Positions 47,995-56,632 of a stretch of DNA of 64,000 bases are shown in pieces (position 1 is the stretch's first letter; each line of letters opens with the position of its first letter). This DNA comes from Rhodobacteraceae bacterium D3-12. Lineage in GTDB: Bacteria; Pseudomonadota; Alphaproteobacteria; Rhodobacterales; Rhodobacteraceae. A model generated the notes under the pieces. The model ran no database searches. It was not told the origin of the DNA and saw only the letters and a program-made list of their open reading frames with translations. The stretch spans positions 1,860,001 to 1,924,000 of the forward strand of contig CP104793.1 in NCBI GenBank assembly GCA_025916135.1, read 5' to 3'. The translations under genes and the position numbers were made by a program.

Positions 47995-48312
47995 AAGCTA
48001 GCGAATGAAAATGAACGGGGAAGTGCGATGTGCTTCCCCGGTTTTCTTCATCCATTTAGCGCATAATCAGTATTATGATAAATAAATCCTTTCCCAAACC
48101 TCAGTAAATCTGAGGATTTGCTCATATTGCCCTCACATCGGCGCCCGCGTTGGCTTTGCCTTGCTGCGCCAAGATCATTGTTCTCGACTCAAACCGCCTC
48201 CAACCGCTAAGCTGCCTCTACCATTCACGTTACTAGATCGCACAAAGATTTATTTTGTCTTACGGATCCGCTCCCTCACGCGGACCCTGTGCGAGATTTG
48301 GGAGGGACCTAC
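47995..48312. other. Intergenic region gcdH to luxR-type gene
   Basis: Holds the gcdH terminator, then an A+T-rich stretch (48058-48125) and the luxR-type ribosome binding site GGAGG at 48301. No inverted lux-box-like element is evident and no gene is seen. Confidence 0.4.
48016..48046 (+). terminator. Intrinsic terminator of gcdH
   Basis: 8-bp stem CGGGGAAG (48016-48023) with CTTCCCCG (48033-48040), then GTTTTCTT. Confidence 0.75.
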
Positions 48313-49068
48313 ATGAGCCTTGTCGATTACCTCGACGAGATTACCAACGCACCTTCAATGGAGGCGCTTTGGGACCTGCATTGCCGCAAGATGGCTGAAT
48401 ACGGATTCAACCGGCTGTTTTATGGCTATACCAATTACCGGCTGGGAAAATCTCTGGGTGACCCCGAGGATTTCATCATCCTCACCAATCATAGCACCGA
48501 CTATACTGACTGGTTCCTTGGCCAGTCGATGTATTTCCATGCGCCGATGGTGAAATGGTCGTTAGAGAATGAAGGCTGTACCAGCTGGGGCATGATCACA
48601 GATATGCTCAACAGCAATGTGATGACCGAGAGTGAGCGCAAAGTCTTTGAATTCAATCAGAAAATGAAAGTTACCACGGGCTACACGATCAGCTTTAAAT
48701 CTGTTTCACCGCGCTCCAAGGGGGCAATTGCACTGACCGGTGAAGAAGACATGACACAAGCCGATGTCGATGCAGTTTGGGCCAAGCATGGCCGTGAATT
48801 GCTGGTCATGAATAATGTCGCGCATCTCAAGATACTGTCCCTGCCCTATGTTGGCCCTACGCGGGGTTTGACGAAACGACAGCTTGAGGCGTTGCATTGG
48901 GTCGGCGATGGGAAAACCACCGCCGATATCGCGCTTTTGATGGGGTTAACACCTGCCACGGTTGAAAAGCACCTGCGGCTGGCCCGGGATGTGCTCAACG
49001 TTGAAACTACGGCTCAAGCGGTGCTCAAAGCGGCGTTGCATAAGCAGATGTTTGTCGTGGAATACTGA
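48313..49068 (+). CDS. LuxR-type regulator with autoinducer-binding domain (solo)
   Basis: 251 residues. N-terminal autoinducer-binding-like domain (about 15-165) and C-terminal LuxR HTH (LTKRQLEALHWVGDGKTTADIALLMGL ... TVEKHLRLARDVLNV). ATG 48313 follows GGAGG at seven bases. In the ligand pocket the Asp of the DP pair is Ala (FHAPMV; Ala77-Pro78), while Trp92 sits at the expected distance; the Trp67 region has a different spacing from TraR. No luxI-type synthase is in the window. It may sense a non-AHL ligand or respond to exogenous signals. Confidence 0.88.
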   Translation: MSLVDYLDEITNAPSMEALWDLHCRKMAEYGFNRLFYGYTNYRLGKSLGDPEDFIILTNHSTDYTDWFLGQSMYFHAPMVKWSLENEGCTSWGMITDMLNSNVMTESERKVFEFNQKMKVTTGYTISFKSVSPRSKGAIALTGEEDMTQADVDAVWAKHGRELLVMNNVAHLKILSLPYVGPTRGLTKRQLEALHWVGDGKTTADIALLMGLTPATVEKHLRLARDVLNVETTAQAVLKAALHKQMFVVEY

Positions 49069-49189
49069 AAACCTGTAAGAAACCTGATCCGGAAAGAGGT
49101 TTAACACCACGGGCCGCATGAGGTTTGCGGTGCAATCTTCTGTTTTTTAATGATTTTCCGTCTTCCGGAGAGTGGCGGAGATAAAAGGT

Positions 49190-49321
49190 ATGGATTCCCT
49201 TACTTTCGAGAAATCCGAAAATAGGCCAAATTGTAGTTGTTCCGTGAGTGGTGGCTTAAAGCCTGGGAACATACAGAGTGGTACCCATGACATTTCATGG
49301 CCCTACCCTTTGTCCGGTTAA
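49190..49321 (+). CDS. Possible 43-aa peptide downstream of the luxR-type gene
   Basis: Start ATG 49190 with GGAG nine bases upstream, no signal peptide, a Cys pair (NCSCSVSGG) and no known domain. It is the only frame with a usable start and ribosome binding site in this gap. Chance occurrence is quite possible. Confidence 0.2.
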   Translation: MDSLTFEKSENRPNCSCSVSGGLKPGNIQSGTHDISWPYPLSG

Positions 49322-49407
49322 TCCGGGGTCGGCCAGAGGATCTATTTTTCGTTCCAACGGCCGGCGACCATTTGAACCGCCCGTCTCATCCCCATTTGCT
49401 TGGGCGG

Positions 49408-49445
49408 AGTCAAAAAAACGGTGCCGGAGTGATCCGGCACCGTTT
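49408..49445 (-). terminator. Intrinsic terminator of rpsB-tsf
   Basis: Minus strand AAACGGTGCCGGA-tcac-TCCGGCACCGTTT followed by a T run; 13-bp perfect stem. Confidence 0.93.
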
Positions 49446-49495
49446 ACTTTAGTGTCTGAAAGGCGTTTGGGGTGTCGTTAAACACCCCAGAACAC

Positions 49496-50377
49496 TTAGC
49501 CTTGAACAGCTTTCGCGACTTCTGCGGCGAAGTCTTCTTCTTTCTTCTCAACGCCCTCGCCCACGGCAAGACGCACAAAGCCAGTGATTTCCATGCCTGC
49601 TTCCTTGGCAGCATCGGCCACGGACAGATCGGGGTTCACCACGAAAGATTGGTTCAGAAGCGTGATTTCCGACAGGAACTTTTTCATCCGGCCGATAATC
49701 ATCTTTTCGATAACGGCTTCGGGCTTGCCGCTCTCACGAGCGATATCCATTTGAACCTGCTTCTCTTTTTCAACGATCGCCGGGTCAAGTTCGCTTTCGT
49801 TCAGAGCCTGCGGACGCGGGTCAGCAGCAGCAACGTGCATGGCAACCTGACGGGCAAACGCTTCGTCGCCGCCTTTGTAAGCTACGAGAACGCCGATCTT
49901 GCCCATGCCGGGTGCGGCAGCGTTGTGCACGTAAGATGCAACAGCGTCGCCTTCGAGCGTTGCCATCCGGCGCAGGGTCATGTTCTCGCCAATAGTGGCG
50001 ATTGCGTCGGTAACGGCCGTTTCAACCGATTTTCCGCCCATGTCTGCGGCTTTCAACGCCTCGACATCGTTGGAGCCAAGCGCGGTTTTAGCGATATCGC
50101 CAACAAGCGCCTGAAACTGATCGTTTTTGGCGACGAAGTCGGTTTCCGAGTTCAACTCGATCGCGACGGCTTTGCCACCTTCGACAGCCACACCAACGAG
50201 GCCCTCTGCCGCGGTCCGACCGGATTTCTTGGCCGCTTTCGCAAGGCCTTTGGTGCGGAGCCAGTCAACGGCGGCTTCCATGTCGCCGTCGTTTTCGGTC
50301 AACGCTTTCTTTGCGTCCATCATGCCTGCGCCCGTGCTGTCGCGCAGTTCTTTCACCATTGCAGCTGTGATCGCCAT
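49496..50377 (-). CDS. tsf: Translation elongation factor Ts
   Basis: 293 residues. N-terminal UBA-like domain [26 protein letters not shown], then the conserved core [13 protein letters not shown] with the TDF-V motif that inserts into EF-Tu, and a C-terminal EF-Tu contact region. Exchanges GDP for GTP on EF-Tu. Start ATG 50377 at the standard N-terminus, with GGAG upstream. Downstream of rpsB, the conserved order. Confidence 0.97.
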   Translation of the reverse strand: MAITAAMVKELRDSTGAGMMDAKKALTENDGDMEAAVDWLRTKGLAKAAKKSGRTAAEGLVGVAVEGGKAVAIELNSETDFVAKNDQFQALVGDIAKTALGSNDVEALKAADMGGKSVETAVTDAIATIGENMTLRRMATLEGDAVASYVHNAAAPGMGKIGVLVAYKGGDEAFARQVAMHVAAADPRPQALNESELDPAIVEKEKQVQMDIARESGKPEAVIEKMIIGRMKKFLSEITLLNQSFVVNPDLSVADAAKEAGMEITGFVRLAVGEGVEKKEEDFAAEVAKAVQG

Positions 50378-50460
50378 ATCAGGCTCTCCTAGAAAAATTA
50401 AGAATTGGTTGCGGTTGCGGGCATGGGTCAACCACGCCCGCATGACAATTGCATAAAGCC

Positions 50461-51273
50461 TTAGGCTTCAGTGCTTTGCGCCGGTGCTTCGGCCGCCGGT
50501 GCTTCGGCTGCGGGCGCTTCTTCGGCCACAACTTCTTCAACCGGAGCTTCTTCCATTGCGCCAAGGTCAACGCCTGCGGCGCCGAGCTGTGCGCTCATGC
50601 CGTCAAGTGCGGCGCGGCTGGCCAGATCGGTGTAAAGCGCGATGGCACGTGCGGCGTCGTCGTTGCCGGGGATGATGTAATCCACGCCTTCGGGCGGGCA
50701 ATTGGTGTCAACCACGGCGACCACGGGGATGCCGAGTTTGTTGGCTTCTGCCACGGCCAGCGCCTCTTTCTTGACGTCGATGACAAAGAGAAGATCAGGC
50801 ACGCCGCCCATTTCGCGAATCCCGCCGAGCGAGGCTTGCAATTTGGCCTGCTCACGTTCCATCCCGAGGCGCTCTTTCTTGGTGAGACCTTCGGCGCCAC
50901 CTTCCATTGCTTCGTCAATGGCTTTGAGGCGGTTGATCGACTGCGAAACGGTCTGCCAGTTGGTCAGAGTGCCGCCGAGCCAACGGTGGTTCATGTAGTA
51001 TTGAGCGCATTTTTCTGCAGCGTCTGCAACGGGTTGCGCCGCTTGACGCTTGGTGCCGACGAACAGAACGCGGCCGCCTTTGGCGACGGTCTCGCGGATC
51101 ACGTTCAGGGCTGCGTCGAGCATCGGAACGGTCTGTGTCAGGTCGAGAATATGGATGCCGTTGCGCGCGCCATAGATGAATTCGCCCATACGGGGATTCC
51201 AACGCTGCGTCTGGTGGCCGAAGTGAACGCCGGCTTCAAGCAGCTGACGCATGGAGAACTCTGGAAGAGCCAT
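50461..51273 (-). CDS. rpsB: 30S ribosomal protein S2
   Basis: 270 residues. [27 protein letters not shown] and [12 protein letters not shown] are canonical S2; an Ala/Glu/Pro-rich tail of about 30 residues with [10 protein letters not shown] repeats is typical of alphaproteobacteria. Start ATG 51273 with AAGGA nine bases upstream. Followed by tsf after 83 bases. Confidence 0.97.
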   Translation of the reverse strand: MALPEFSMRQLLEAGVHFGHQTQRWNPRMGEFIYGARNGIHILDLTQTVPMLDAALNVIRETVAKGGRVLFVGTKRQAAQPVADAAEKCAQYYMNHRWLGGTLTNWQTVSQSINRLKAIDEAMEGGAEGLTKKERLGMEREQAKLQASLGGIREMGGVPDLLFVIDVKKEALAVAEANKLGIPVVAVVDTNCPPEGVDYIIPGNDDAARAIALYTDLASRAALDGMSAQLGAAGVDLGAMEEAPVEEVVAEEAPAAEAPAAEAPAQSTEA

Positions 51274-51465
51274 GTCTTTGTTTCCTTTCCGGTTTTCGCC
51301 TCGACAAGGGGTGTAAAGCGGGTGCTTCAACCGGTGGACAGATGGGGATGTCTCCCCCACAAGCCCGCCCTTGTCTGCGGATTAAGTGCCGCGCGTATAG
51401 AAGGGATCGCGGGGGTTGGCAACCCCCCTGCCCTGTAAAGGTTAAGGCGCGCAGCCCCGTAAAAT

Positions 51466-51497
51466 CAGGGGGGTGACTCCCGGCTGACATCCGGCTG
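51466..51497 (-). repeat. Dispersed repeat, copy 2 (inverted)
   Basis: Reverse complement of 45653-45683 with one extra base in the C run; it continues with another GACTCCCGGCTG, so the unit is itself internally repeated. Lies in the rpsB upstream region. Confidence 0.85.
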
Positions 51498-51527
51498 ACT
51501 CCCGGCTGCCGGTGGGCGTCGGGGCTG

Positions 51528-51542
51528 TTAACGAGTTATTAA
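51528..51542. promoter_or_regulatory. CtrA-like box upstream of rpsB / downstream of hupE
   Basis: TTAA-cgagtta-TTAA (N7 spacing as in the alphaproteobacterial CtrA motif), followed by GTTAACG. About 255 bases upstream of the rpsB start; a chance match cannot be excluded. Confidence 0.3.
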
Positions 51543-51567
51543 GTTAACGCAGCGTACGATGGTCGCC

Positions 51568-52713
51568 TCAGAGCAGCGTGCGTTCGACCACCCAATAGGC
51601 CCCGATCGCCGCGATAACCAGTGATGCGGGAATGGTGATGACACGGCGATACCACGGTTTGTCCCGGAACCACGCCCCAACCAGAAGGAAGGCAATAGCG
51701 ATAACAGTGAGCTGTCCCAGTTCGACCCCGATGTTGAAGCCAAGCAGCGCCGGAATGAAATGCGCATCGGGCAAGCCGAACTCTTCCAGCACCGAGGCAA
51801 AGCCAAGCCCGTGCAGCAGCCCGAAGCCGAAGACGATCAGCGGACGCCATTTGTTGAGGTGATCGGTAAAGATATTTTCGATCGCGACATAACAGATCGA
51901 AGCGGCGATCAGCGGCTCGACAATGCTGCCCGGAACGGACACCCAGCCCAACGCGCCCAGAGCCAGCGTAACGGTATGGGCGGCGGTGAAGGCTGTGACC
52001 TGCCAGAGCAGCGGGCGCAGCCGTGCGGCCAAAAGGAACAGGCCAAGCGCAAAGAGGATATGGTCAAGCCCTTTGGGCAGAATGTGGTCAAACCCAATGG
52101 GAATATAGCTGCCAAATACCGACCAGCCGCTTTGAGACGTGCCGCCTGTAAGCGCGAATGGCGCGCTGATGCCGCCGCCCGAAAGCGTTGTGGTGAAAGG
52201 GGTTTCGACATCGCCAACCTGACGCAGGATCAGCGTGCCATAGGTTTTGGGCCAGCCGAAGGCCACGGATTGCGCCCCCACCGGCAGCGGAGCCGTGAGG
52301 AAAACAAGGCTTTGACGTTGCAGCGCGTCATTGCCGGGGTCTTTGATCTCGGCGCGGAAGAACGTGGGCGTCACGGGGGCTCCATCAACGGTGAGCGTTA
52401 TGCTGGAGAGAAAACCGGGCAGAAAGGCAGGCAGCTTTTCCTTGAGCACCGCCGGAGACAGCGCGCGCAAGGCATCGTAATCGGCGGCATTTGGCGCGGC
52501 GTTTGTGTCTTCGATTGTGCTCAGGTCGATCTTGGCCATCAGCGCCTCAAGAGAGAGTTCGATGGCGATGTTGAGGGTGTCACCCTTGCGGGAAACCTCG
52601 GCAATAGAGGGGAACACCTCATGCGCGTGGCTGCGCGGCGCGATCACGAGAAATAGACTTGCAACCAGTGACAGGATCAGGCCCTTTGAGAGGATGATTG
52701 TCAGATTTCGCAT
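51568..52713 (-). CDS. HupE/UreJ family membrane protein
   Basis: 381 residues. Signal peptide ending SHAHEVFP, an exported domain (to about residue 190), then six membrane helices with the HupE signature HILPKGLDHILFALGLFLL, LLHGLGFASVLEEFG and FNIGVELGQL. HupE/UreJ proteins are secondary Ni/Co transporters or related. Its ATG shares the palindromic CATG with the divergent DUF4198 gene, so the pair has no spacer. Metal uptake is inference from family and partner. Confidence 0.85.
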   Translation of the reverse strand: MRNLTIILSKGLILSLVASLFLVIAPRSHAHEVFPSIAEVSRKGDTLNIAIELSLEALMAKIDLSTIEDTNAAPNAADYDALRALSPAVLKEKLPAFLPGFLSSITLTVDGAPVTPTFFRAEIKDPGNDALQRQSLVFLTAPLPVGAQSVAFGWPKTYGTLILRQVGDVETPFTTTLSGGGISAPFALTGGTSQSGWSVFGSYIPIGFDHILPKGLDHILFALGLFLLAARLRPLLWQVTAFTAAHTVTLALGALGWVSVPGSIVEPLIAASICYVAIENIFTDHLNKWRPLIVFGFGLLHGLGFASVLEEFGLPDAHFIPALLGFNIGVELGQLTVIAIAFLLVGAWFRDKPWYRRVITIPASLVIAAIGAYWVVERTLL

Positions 52714-53494
52714 GAGTGTTGTCCTGTTTCTTGTGCTGGTTGCCCAAGCGGCAACAGCGCATGAGTTTTGGATAGAAGCCGAGAAATATCAAGTGACCCC
52801 GGTTGTGCCCGTGAAGGCAGGTTTGTTCAATGGGCAGAGTTTTGAAGGCGTTGAATTGGCGTGGTTCGAGCGACGGATCGCGGCTGCGCGTTGGGGCATT
52901 GGCGACGCGGGTGCAGCGTTTGAGGGGCGCGCAGGAGAGCGCCCTGCCCTACAGCTTGAAAGCGGCGCGGAGGGGCTTTTACGGCTGATTTATCAGTCGC
53001 AGCCGAGCGAGGTCAGCTATACCGAGTGGGAGAAATTCGCGCGGTTTGTGACCGGCGTGGATGCGGGCTGGGTGCTTGAGCAGCACCGCGCGCGCGGCCT
53101 GTCAGAAAAGCGCATTCGCGAAAGCTATACAAGGTATTGCAAGGCGTTGATTGCTGTCGGTCATGGCGCGGGGGCGGATGCGTTTTCGGGCATGGAGTTC
53201 GAGCTTGTTGTGCTGGACAACCCTTATGAGAGCCGGCCGACAGGCGGCATTGCGGTGCAGGTTTATTATCAGGGCAAGCCGCGCGGTGAGACGCAGCTGG
53301 AGGTGTTCGAGCGCGCACCGGACGGCGGCGTGGTGCAGACCAAATTGCACACCGATGCGCAAGGAATTGTGCAGGTGCCGGTTGCTGCCGGGCATCGGTA
53401 TTTGCTGAATGCGGTGGTGGTGCGCGCGCAAGACGTGAAGGACGTGCCGTGGGAGAGCCTCTGGGCGTCGATGACGTTTGAAGTGCCGCGTTAA
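52712..53494 (+). CDS. DUF4198 family exported protein
   Basis: 260 residues from ATG 52712 (52694 is an in-frame alternative adding MIVRFR). Signal peptide SVVLFLVLVAQAATAHEFWI; the mature start HEFW(I)E is diagnostic for DUF4198, whose N-terminal histidine can bind metal, and GRPRGETQLEVF-like beta sequences follow. Such proteins accompany nickel/cobalt transport systems, in line with the divergent HupE gene. Confidence 0.82.
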   Translation: MSVVLFLVLVAQAATAHEFWIEAEKYQVTPVVPVKAGLFNGQSFEGVELAWFERRIAAARWGIGDAGAAFEGRAGERPALQLESGAEGLLRLIYQSQPSEVSYTEWEKFARFVTGVDAGWVLEQHRARGLSEKRIRESYTRYCKALIAVGHGAGADAFSGMEFELVVLDNPYESRPTGGIAVQVYYQGKPRGETQLEVFERAPDGGVVQTKLHTDAQGIVQVPVAAGHRYLLNAVVVRAQDVKDVPWESLWASMTFEVPR

Positions 53495-53535
53495 AGCGGC
53501 TTGCGATGGCGCGACACAGCAGGCAGAACGGGCCT

Positions 53536-54450
53536 ATGACGGCACAACACAACATTCTTTGTATCGGCAGCGTTCTGTGGGACGTGATCGGGCGGGCGCA
53601 GTTTCATATGCGGGTCGGCTCGGACGTGCCGGGGCGGATAACCCGCCTGCCCGGCGGTGTGGCGATGAATATCGCGATGACGCTGGCGCGTTTCGGGATG
53701 CGCCCGGCGCTGTTGAGCGCGGTGGGGCGCGATAGCGAAGGCGACGAGCTTGTCCGCGCCTGTGAGGCGTTCGGGATGGAGGTTGGGTTTCTCTATCGCT
53801 CAGACGACCTTCCCACCGACAAATACATGGCCGTTGAAGGCGCCAACGGGTTGATCGCGGCGATTGCGGATGCCCATTCGTTGGAACAGGCGGGCGACAA
53901 GATTTTGCGCCCGATGGCGGACGGGCGGTTGGGCTCGGAGGAAGCGCCGTTCGGGGGGATGGTCGCTTTGGACGGGAACCTGACGCTTGGGTTGCTTGAA
54001 GAGATCGCGGTAAGCCCCTTGTTTGCAAAGGCAGATTTACGTGTTGCGCCCGCGTCGCCCGGCAAGGCGGAGCGGTTGTTGCCGTTCCTGAACCATTCGC
54101 GCGCGGTGCTTTATGTGAACTGCGAGGAAGCCGGGTTGCTGTGTCAATGCGCGTTTGAGGATGCGGCGGCGGCGGCCAAAGGGTTGCTTGAGCGCGGCGC
54201 GGTGCGGGTGTTGGTGACCAATGGCGGCGAGATGGCGGCTGAGGGGAATTCGGAGGGGAATTCGGGGCAAGCGGGCGGCATCATCACCGCCCTGCCCCCC
54301 AAGGTATTGGTGACACGCGTCACCGGCGCGGGCGATACTTTCATGGCGGCGCATATCGCCGCCGAAGCGCGCGGCAACACAGGTGAAGCGGCATTGCAGG
54401 CGGCGCTCAGCGCGGCGGCGGCCTATGTTTCGGGAGAAGCAGCAGTATGA
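53536..54450 (+). CDS. psuK: PfkB-family kinase, probable pseudouridine kinase
   Basis: 304 residues. Ribokinase fold: LCIGSVLWDVIGRA at the start, PGGVAMNIAMTLARFG, and the catalytic VTRVTGAGDTFMAAH near the C-terminus. ATG 53536 preferred over 53506. It overlaps psuG by four bases, the standard psuK-psuG arrangement, so it most likely phosphorylates pseudouridine. Contains an in-frame 12-bp duplication (EGNSEGNS). Confidence 0.88.
   Translation: MTAQHNILCIGSVLWDVIGRAQFHMRVGSDVPGRITRLPGGVAMNIAMTLARFGMRPALLSAVGRDSEGDELVRACEAFGMEVGFLYRSDDLPTDKYMAVEGANGLIAAIADAHSLEQAGDKILRPMADGRLGSEEAPFGGMVALDGNLTLGLLEEIAVSPLFAKADLRVAPASPGKAERLLPFLNHSRAVLYVNCEEAGLLCQCAFEDAAAAAKGLLERGAVRVLVTNGGEMAAEGNSEGNSGQAGGIITALPPKVLVTRVTGAGDTFMAAHIAAEARGNTGEAALQAALSAAAAYVSGEAAV
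54241..54264 (+). repeat. Perfect 12-bp tandem duplication inside psuK
   Basis: GAGGGGAATTCG at 54241-54252 and 54253-54264, in frame, encoding EGNS twice in a surface-loop-like, poorly conserved region. Confidence 0.95.
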
Positions 54451-55367
54451 AGATGGTATTCAGCAGCGAAGTTCGCGATGCGCGCGCACGGGGTGCGGCG
54501 CTGGTGGCGTTGGAAAGCACGATCATAACCCACGGGATGCCTTGGCCGCAGAATGCCGAAACGGCGCGGTTGGTTGAGCAGGACATTCGCGACGCGGGCG
54601 CAGTTCCGGCGACGATTGCGGTGATTGAGGGCGCGTTGCACATCGGGCTTGAGGCGGCGGAGCTTGACACTTTGGCGCAGGCGCGTGGGGTTGCCAAGCT
54701 GAGCCGCGCCGATATGGCGGCCTGCATGGCGACGGGCGGCACCGGCGCCACAACGGTGGCGGCGACGATGATCGCGGCGCGGCTGGCGGGGATCGGCGTG
54801 TTCGCCACGGGCGGCATCGGCGGCGTGCATCGCGGCGCCGAGCAGAGTTTCGATGTTTCGGCGGATTTGCAGGAGTTGGCGCAAACTGCGGTGACGGTGG
54901 TTGCGGCAGGCGCAAAGGCCATATTGGACCTGCCCAAGACGATGGAAGTGCTTGAAACGCTGGGCGTTCCGGTGATCGCCTATGGTCAGGACGTGTTGCC
55001 GGCGTTTTGGTCATCGACATCGGATTTGCCCGCGCCGCTCAGGATGGACAGCGCGCAGGAGATCGCGGCGGGCCATGTGATGCGGGCGAAAATCGCCGTG
55101 CCGGGAGGGCAATTGGTGGCCAATCCGGTGCCAAAAGAGAGCGAAATCCCCGAGGCCGAGATCGCGCCGGTGATCGACACCGCCCTGCGCGAGGCCGCGG
55201 CTCAGGGGATCGCCGCCAAAGAGGTCACGCCGTTCCTGTTGGGGCGGATTTTTGAGCTGACCGAGGGGCGCTCTCTGGCGACGAATATTGCGCTGGTGCG
55301 CAACAATGCACGGCTCGGGGCGGCGATTGCGCTTGAAATTTCGTCGCTGAGCGACAGTTCTGTATAG
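54447..55367 (+). CDS. psuG: Pseudouridine-5'-phosphate glycosidase
   Basis: 306 residues. ALVALESTIITHGMPWPQN with the conserved Glu and ESTII, TGGTGATTVAATM, FATGGIGGVHRGAE and the DISADL-like SFDVSADLQEL, and LDLPKTMEVLETLGVPVIAYG identify IndA/PsuG. Splits pseudouridine 5'-phosphate into uracil and ribose 5-phosphate in the cytoplasm, with PsuK forming the substrate. Confidence 0.95.
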   Translation: MKMVFSSEVRDARARGAALVALESTIITHGMPWPQNAETARLVEQDIRDAGAVPATIAVIEGALHIGLEAAELDTLAQARGVAKLSRADMAACMATGGTGATTVAATMIAARLAGIGVFATGGIGGVHRGAEQSFDVSADLQELAQTAVTVVAAGAKAILDLPKTMEVLETLGVPVIAYGQDVLPAFWSSTSDLPAPLRMDSAQEIAAGHVMRAKIAVPGGQLVANPVPKESEIPEAEIAPVIDTALREAAAQGIAAKEVTPFLLGRIFELTEGRSLATNIALVRNNARLGAAIALEISSLSDSSV

Positions 55368-55465
55368 GGAGGCGCAGGTTTTGCGCGCTTTTAGCGGTGC
55401 AAAGATTGCCGTGCTGCTTGAAACTCCCTATGTGACAGAGAACCAGCCGAGGATTTCCGCCAGAA

Positions 55466-56254
55466 ATGAGCAAGCGACAGGACGACGACGACACAAATAA
55501 AAAGCGGTTTCGCCCCTTTGCCGGGGTGAGGAATAATTTCCTTGCCGGTTTGGTTGTGGTCGTGCCGATTGCGATCACAATCTGGCTGATCTGGGCGTTT
55601 GTCGGCTGGATCGACAGTTGGGTGCTGCCGTTTGTGCCGGGGAAATACCACCCTGACGCGCTGATCAATCGCTGGTTTGGCGATGCGAGCTGGTTCATAT
55701 GGCTGTTTGGCGCGGAAGAGGTGCATATCAACATCCGCGGTGTCGGTGTTGTGCTGTTCCTGATGTTCACGGTCTTTGTCGGCTGGATCACCAAAGGTCT
55801 GATCGGGCGCAGTTTTCTGGCCTGGGGTGAAGGGCTGGTTGAGCGGATGCCGGTTGTGCGCTCGCTCTATAACGGGATCAAACAGATCGCCGAAACGGTG
55901 TTTGCCACCTCGAACGAGGCAAAGTTCGACAAGGCCTGTCTGGTGGAATATCCGCGCAAGGGGATTTGGGCGATTGCGTTCGTGTCGACCAAGGCCAAGG
56001 GCGAAATCGACAAGCGTATTCCGGTCGATGAGGATATTATATCCGTCTTCCTGCCGACCACGCCGAACCCGACGTCGGGGTTTTTGCTGTTCGTTCCGCG
56101 CCATTCGGTGATCGAGCTGGATATGGGGGTTGAGGATTCTGCCAAGCTGGTGATTTCGGCGGGGCTGGTTTACCCGAACCCGAAAGACCCGAGCGTTCCG
56201 GTGGGAGAGCCTGCGAATGCGCCCAAGGATGCCACGCAGGATGCGGCGGAGTAA
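55466..56254 (+). CDS. DUF502 family membrane protein
   Basis: 262 residues. Two membrane helices (about 28-50 and 93-113), then VERMPVVRSLYNGIKQIAETV and ISVFLPTTPNPTSGFLLFVPR, the DUF502 signatures, with a variable C-terminus. Function unknown. 98 bases after psuG. Confidence 0.9.
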   Translation: MSKRQDDDDTNKKRFRPFAGVRNNFLAGLVVVVPIAITIWLIWAFVGWIDSWVLPFVPGKYHPDALINRWFGDASWFIWLFGAEEVHINIRGVGVVLFLMFTVFVGWITKGLIGRSFLAWGEGLVERMPVVRSLYNGIKQIAETVFATSNEAKFDKACLVEYPRKGIWAIAFVSTKAKGEIDKRIPVDEDIISVFLPTTPNPTSGFLLFVPRHSVIELDMGVEDSAKLVISAGLVYPNPKDPSVPVGEPANAPKDATQDAAE

Positions 56255-56600
56255 CCGGGGCTGAGCTTTGCTTCCGCATGGGTAGAACGCCGAAACCTTG
56301 GCCTTGCATTTCAGGCCCCTCTCTAGAGCAGACCTTTAAATAAGGCGCGGCGAAGGTCTCAGATGAGCCCAACTTTGTTGATCTTCTGTGCCGCAGCTAA
56401 AGTCCGCTATCGCAGATGAAAGGCCCCGCGCAGGGCAACATGGCCCAGATTTGACATGCCTGAGTGGTGCCGCCTTTCCACGAGTTCACGCCTCACAGCC
56501 CTAAACAACGGCCCTTCCTGATATCGATCTGTGCGCGGGTTCTGTGGTAAGGGGTGTCATCCAGTCACCCATATCTAGCGAGTAGCGGCTATTTCAAACA
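56255..56600. other. Intergenic region before the catabolic cluster
   Basis: 346 bases of mixed sequence with no recognised gene, repeat or terminator. All frames are closed within short distances. It separates housekeeping-like genes from the LysR-amidase-TRAP cluster and may mark an insertion boundary. Confidence 0.4.
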
Positions 56601-56632
56601 ATGATTTCCAGAAAGCAATAACGCTCCGCCAC

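Larger units (their letters stand above)
49069..49495. other. Intergenic region luxR-type gene to tsf
   Basis: 427 bases. Contains the tsf terminator (49408-49445), a second hairpin TGGGGTGT/ACACCCCA at 49468-49489 right after the tsf stop, and the possible small peptide frame at 49190. Otherwise nothing recognised. Confidence 0.5.

Noticed and set aside
50461-50560. Repeated sequence at the 3' end of rpsB as a mobile or CRISPR-like repeat
   Set aside because: It encodes the usual Ala/Glu/Pro-rich S2 tail of alphaproteobacteria.
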